From X23 sp050251575 (GTDB taxonomy: Bacteria > Bacillota > Clostridia > SK-Y3), in the NCBI GenBank assembly GCA_050251575.1, contig JBFWMP010000148.1, forward strand, positions 1 through 6,944: DNA of 6,944 nucleotides. Direction: 5' to 3'. Each line of letters opens with the position of its first letter. Within the stretch, counting starts at the first letter, position 1. Below the pieces are notes generated by a model. It saw only the letters and a program-made list of their open reading frames with translations, was not told where the DNA came from and did no database searches. Shown here piece after piece: positions 6,778 to 6,944 of this stretch. The position numbers were made by a program, and so were the translations under genes.

Positions 6778-6812
6778 AGTGATAGGAAGCAGGATTCCTG
6801 CTTCCTATCACT
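6778..6812 (+). terminator. Intercistronic hairpin after the binding-protein gene (attenuator or mRNA 3' stabiliser)
   Basis: AGTGATAGGAAGCAGGA (6778-6794) pairs perfectly over 17 bp with TCCTGCTTCCTATCACT (6796-6812), leaving an effective loop of 3-5 bases. The downstream bases TCATTAATTACTTCTG are only moderately T-rich, so read-through into the next gene is likely. Hairpins between a binding-protein gene and its membrane-subunit genes commonly keep the binding protein in excess by partial termination or by protecting the upstream mRNA 3' end. That role is inferred here. Confidence 0.6.
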
Positions 6813-6843
6813 TCATTAATTACTTCTGTTATTATAAAGAAAA

Positions 6844-6850
6844 AGGGGGG
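6844..6850 (+). promoter_or_regulatory. G-rich ribosome binding site that fixes the GTG start
   Basis: AGGGGGG at 6844-6850 lies 9 bases before GTG 6860. An in-frame ATG at 6872 is 21 bases away from it, too far, so GTG is the better start. The run of six G is longer than the usual GGAGG and may be a slippage-prone stretch. Confidence 0.55.
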
Positions 6851-6859
6851 AGAATTCTC

Positions 6860-6944
6860 GTGGTAAAATTAATGCCAATTTTTTCTGTAATATTAGGTGT
6901 TTATTGGGTAATAGGTGGATTAGGATACAGAATTTGGGTTGATA
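6860..6944 (+). CDS. Probable TctB-type small membrane subunit, 3' end missing
   Basis: Only 28 codons are present (VVKLMPIFSVILGVYWVIGG, then LGYRIWVD), open to the end of the window. The first residues form a hydrophobic helix (about 5-20) followed by a polar GYRIWVD segment. TctB proteins (four-helix small subunits, DUF1468) typically begin this way, with a first helix and then a short loop of the form Y-R-hW before the second. The position directly after a TctC gene is the classic place for TctB, with TctA expected next. The call rests mostly on context, because the fragment is short. A different small membrane protein cannot be excluded. Confidence 0.6.
   Translation, partial: MVKLMPIFSVILGVYWVIGGLGYRIWVD

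Overview
The window is AT-rich. It has strong GGAGG-type ribosome binding sites, a lipoprotein whose signal peptide ends in a glycine-cysteine lipobox, and a clostridial-looking chemoreceptor. These point to a low-GC Firmicute, most likely an anaerobic Clostridia-type bacterium; the species cannot be told from the sequence.

Layout, all genes on the + strand. (1) Positions 1-1523 hold the 3' part of a methyl-accepting chemotaxis protein, closed by a strong intrinsic terminator (1565-1617). (2) Positions 1788-3698 encode a sigma-54-dependent transcription activator of the PrpR type (PrpR_N sensor, PAS, AAA+ with intact GAFTGA, Fis-type HTH). (3) Positions 3699-4140 are a 442-base control region with no convincing gene. 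It contains a perfect 66-bp palindrome that resolves into three 14-bp dyads spaced exactly 22 bp apart, a consensus-matching -24/-12 sigma-54 promoter (3969-3985), a dyad lying across the -12 element and the predicted start site, and a structured leader of about 145 nt. (4) Positions 4141-5544 encode an NAD(P)-dependent oxidoreductase of the homoserine-dehydrogenase-like / SAF-domain family, which includes the DXP reductoisomerase-like DRL enzymes and relatives. (5) Positions 5652-6707 encode a TctC-type solute-binding lipoprotein. After a 17-bp hairpin (6778-6812), the first 28 codons of a probable TctB-type small membrane subunit begin at 6860 and run off the end.

My reading is of one regulated catabolic unit. 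The PrpR-type activator senses a small acid or related metabolite. It binds the phased dyads about 230 bp upstream and drives the sigma-54 promoter. The resulting transcript makes an unusual oxidoreductase (possibly an oxidoisomerase) and a tripartite tricarboxylate-type (TctCBA) importer for its substrate. The substrate is unknown; a carboxylate or branched sugar acid fits the parts best. The chemoreceptor upstream ends in its own terminator and is probably a separate unit.
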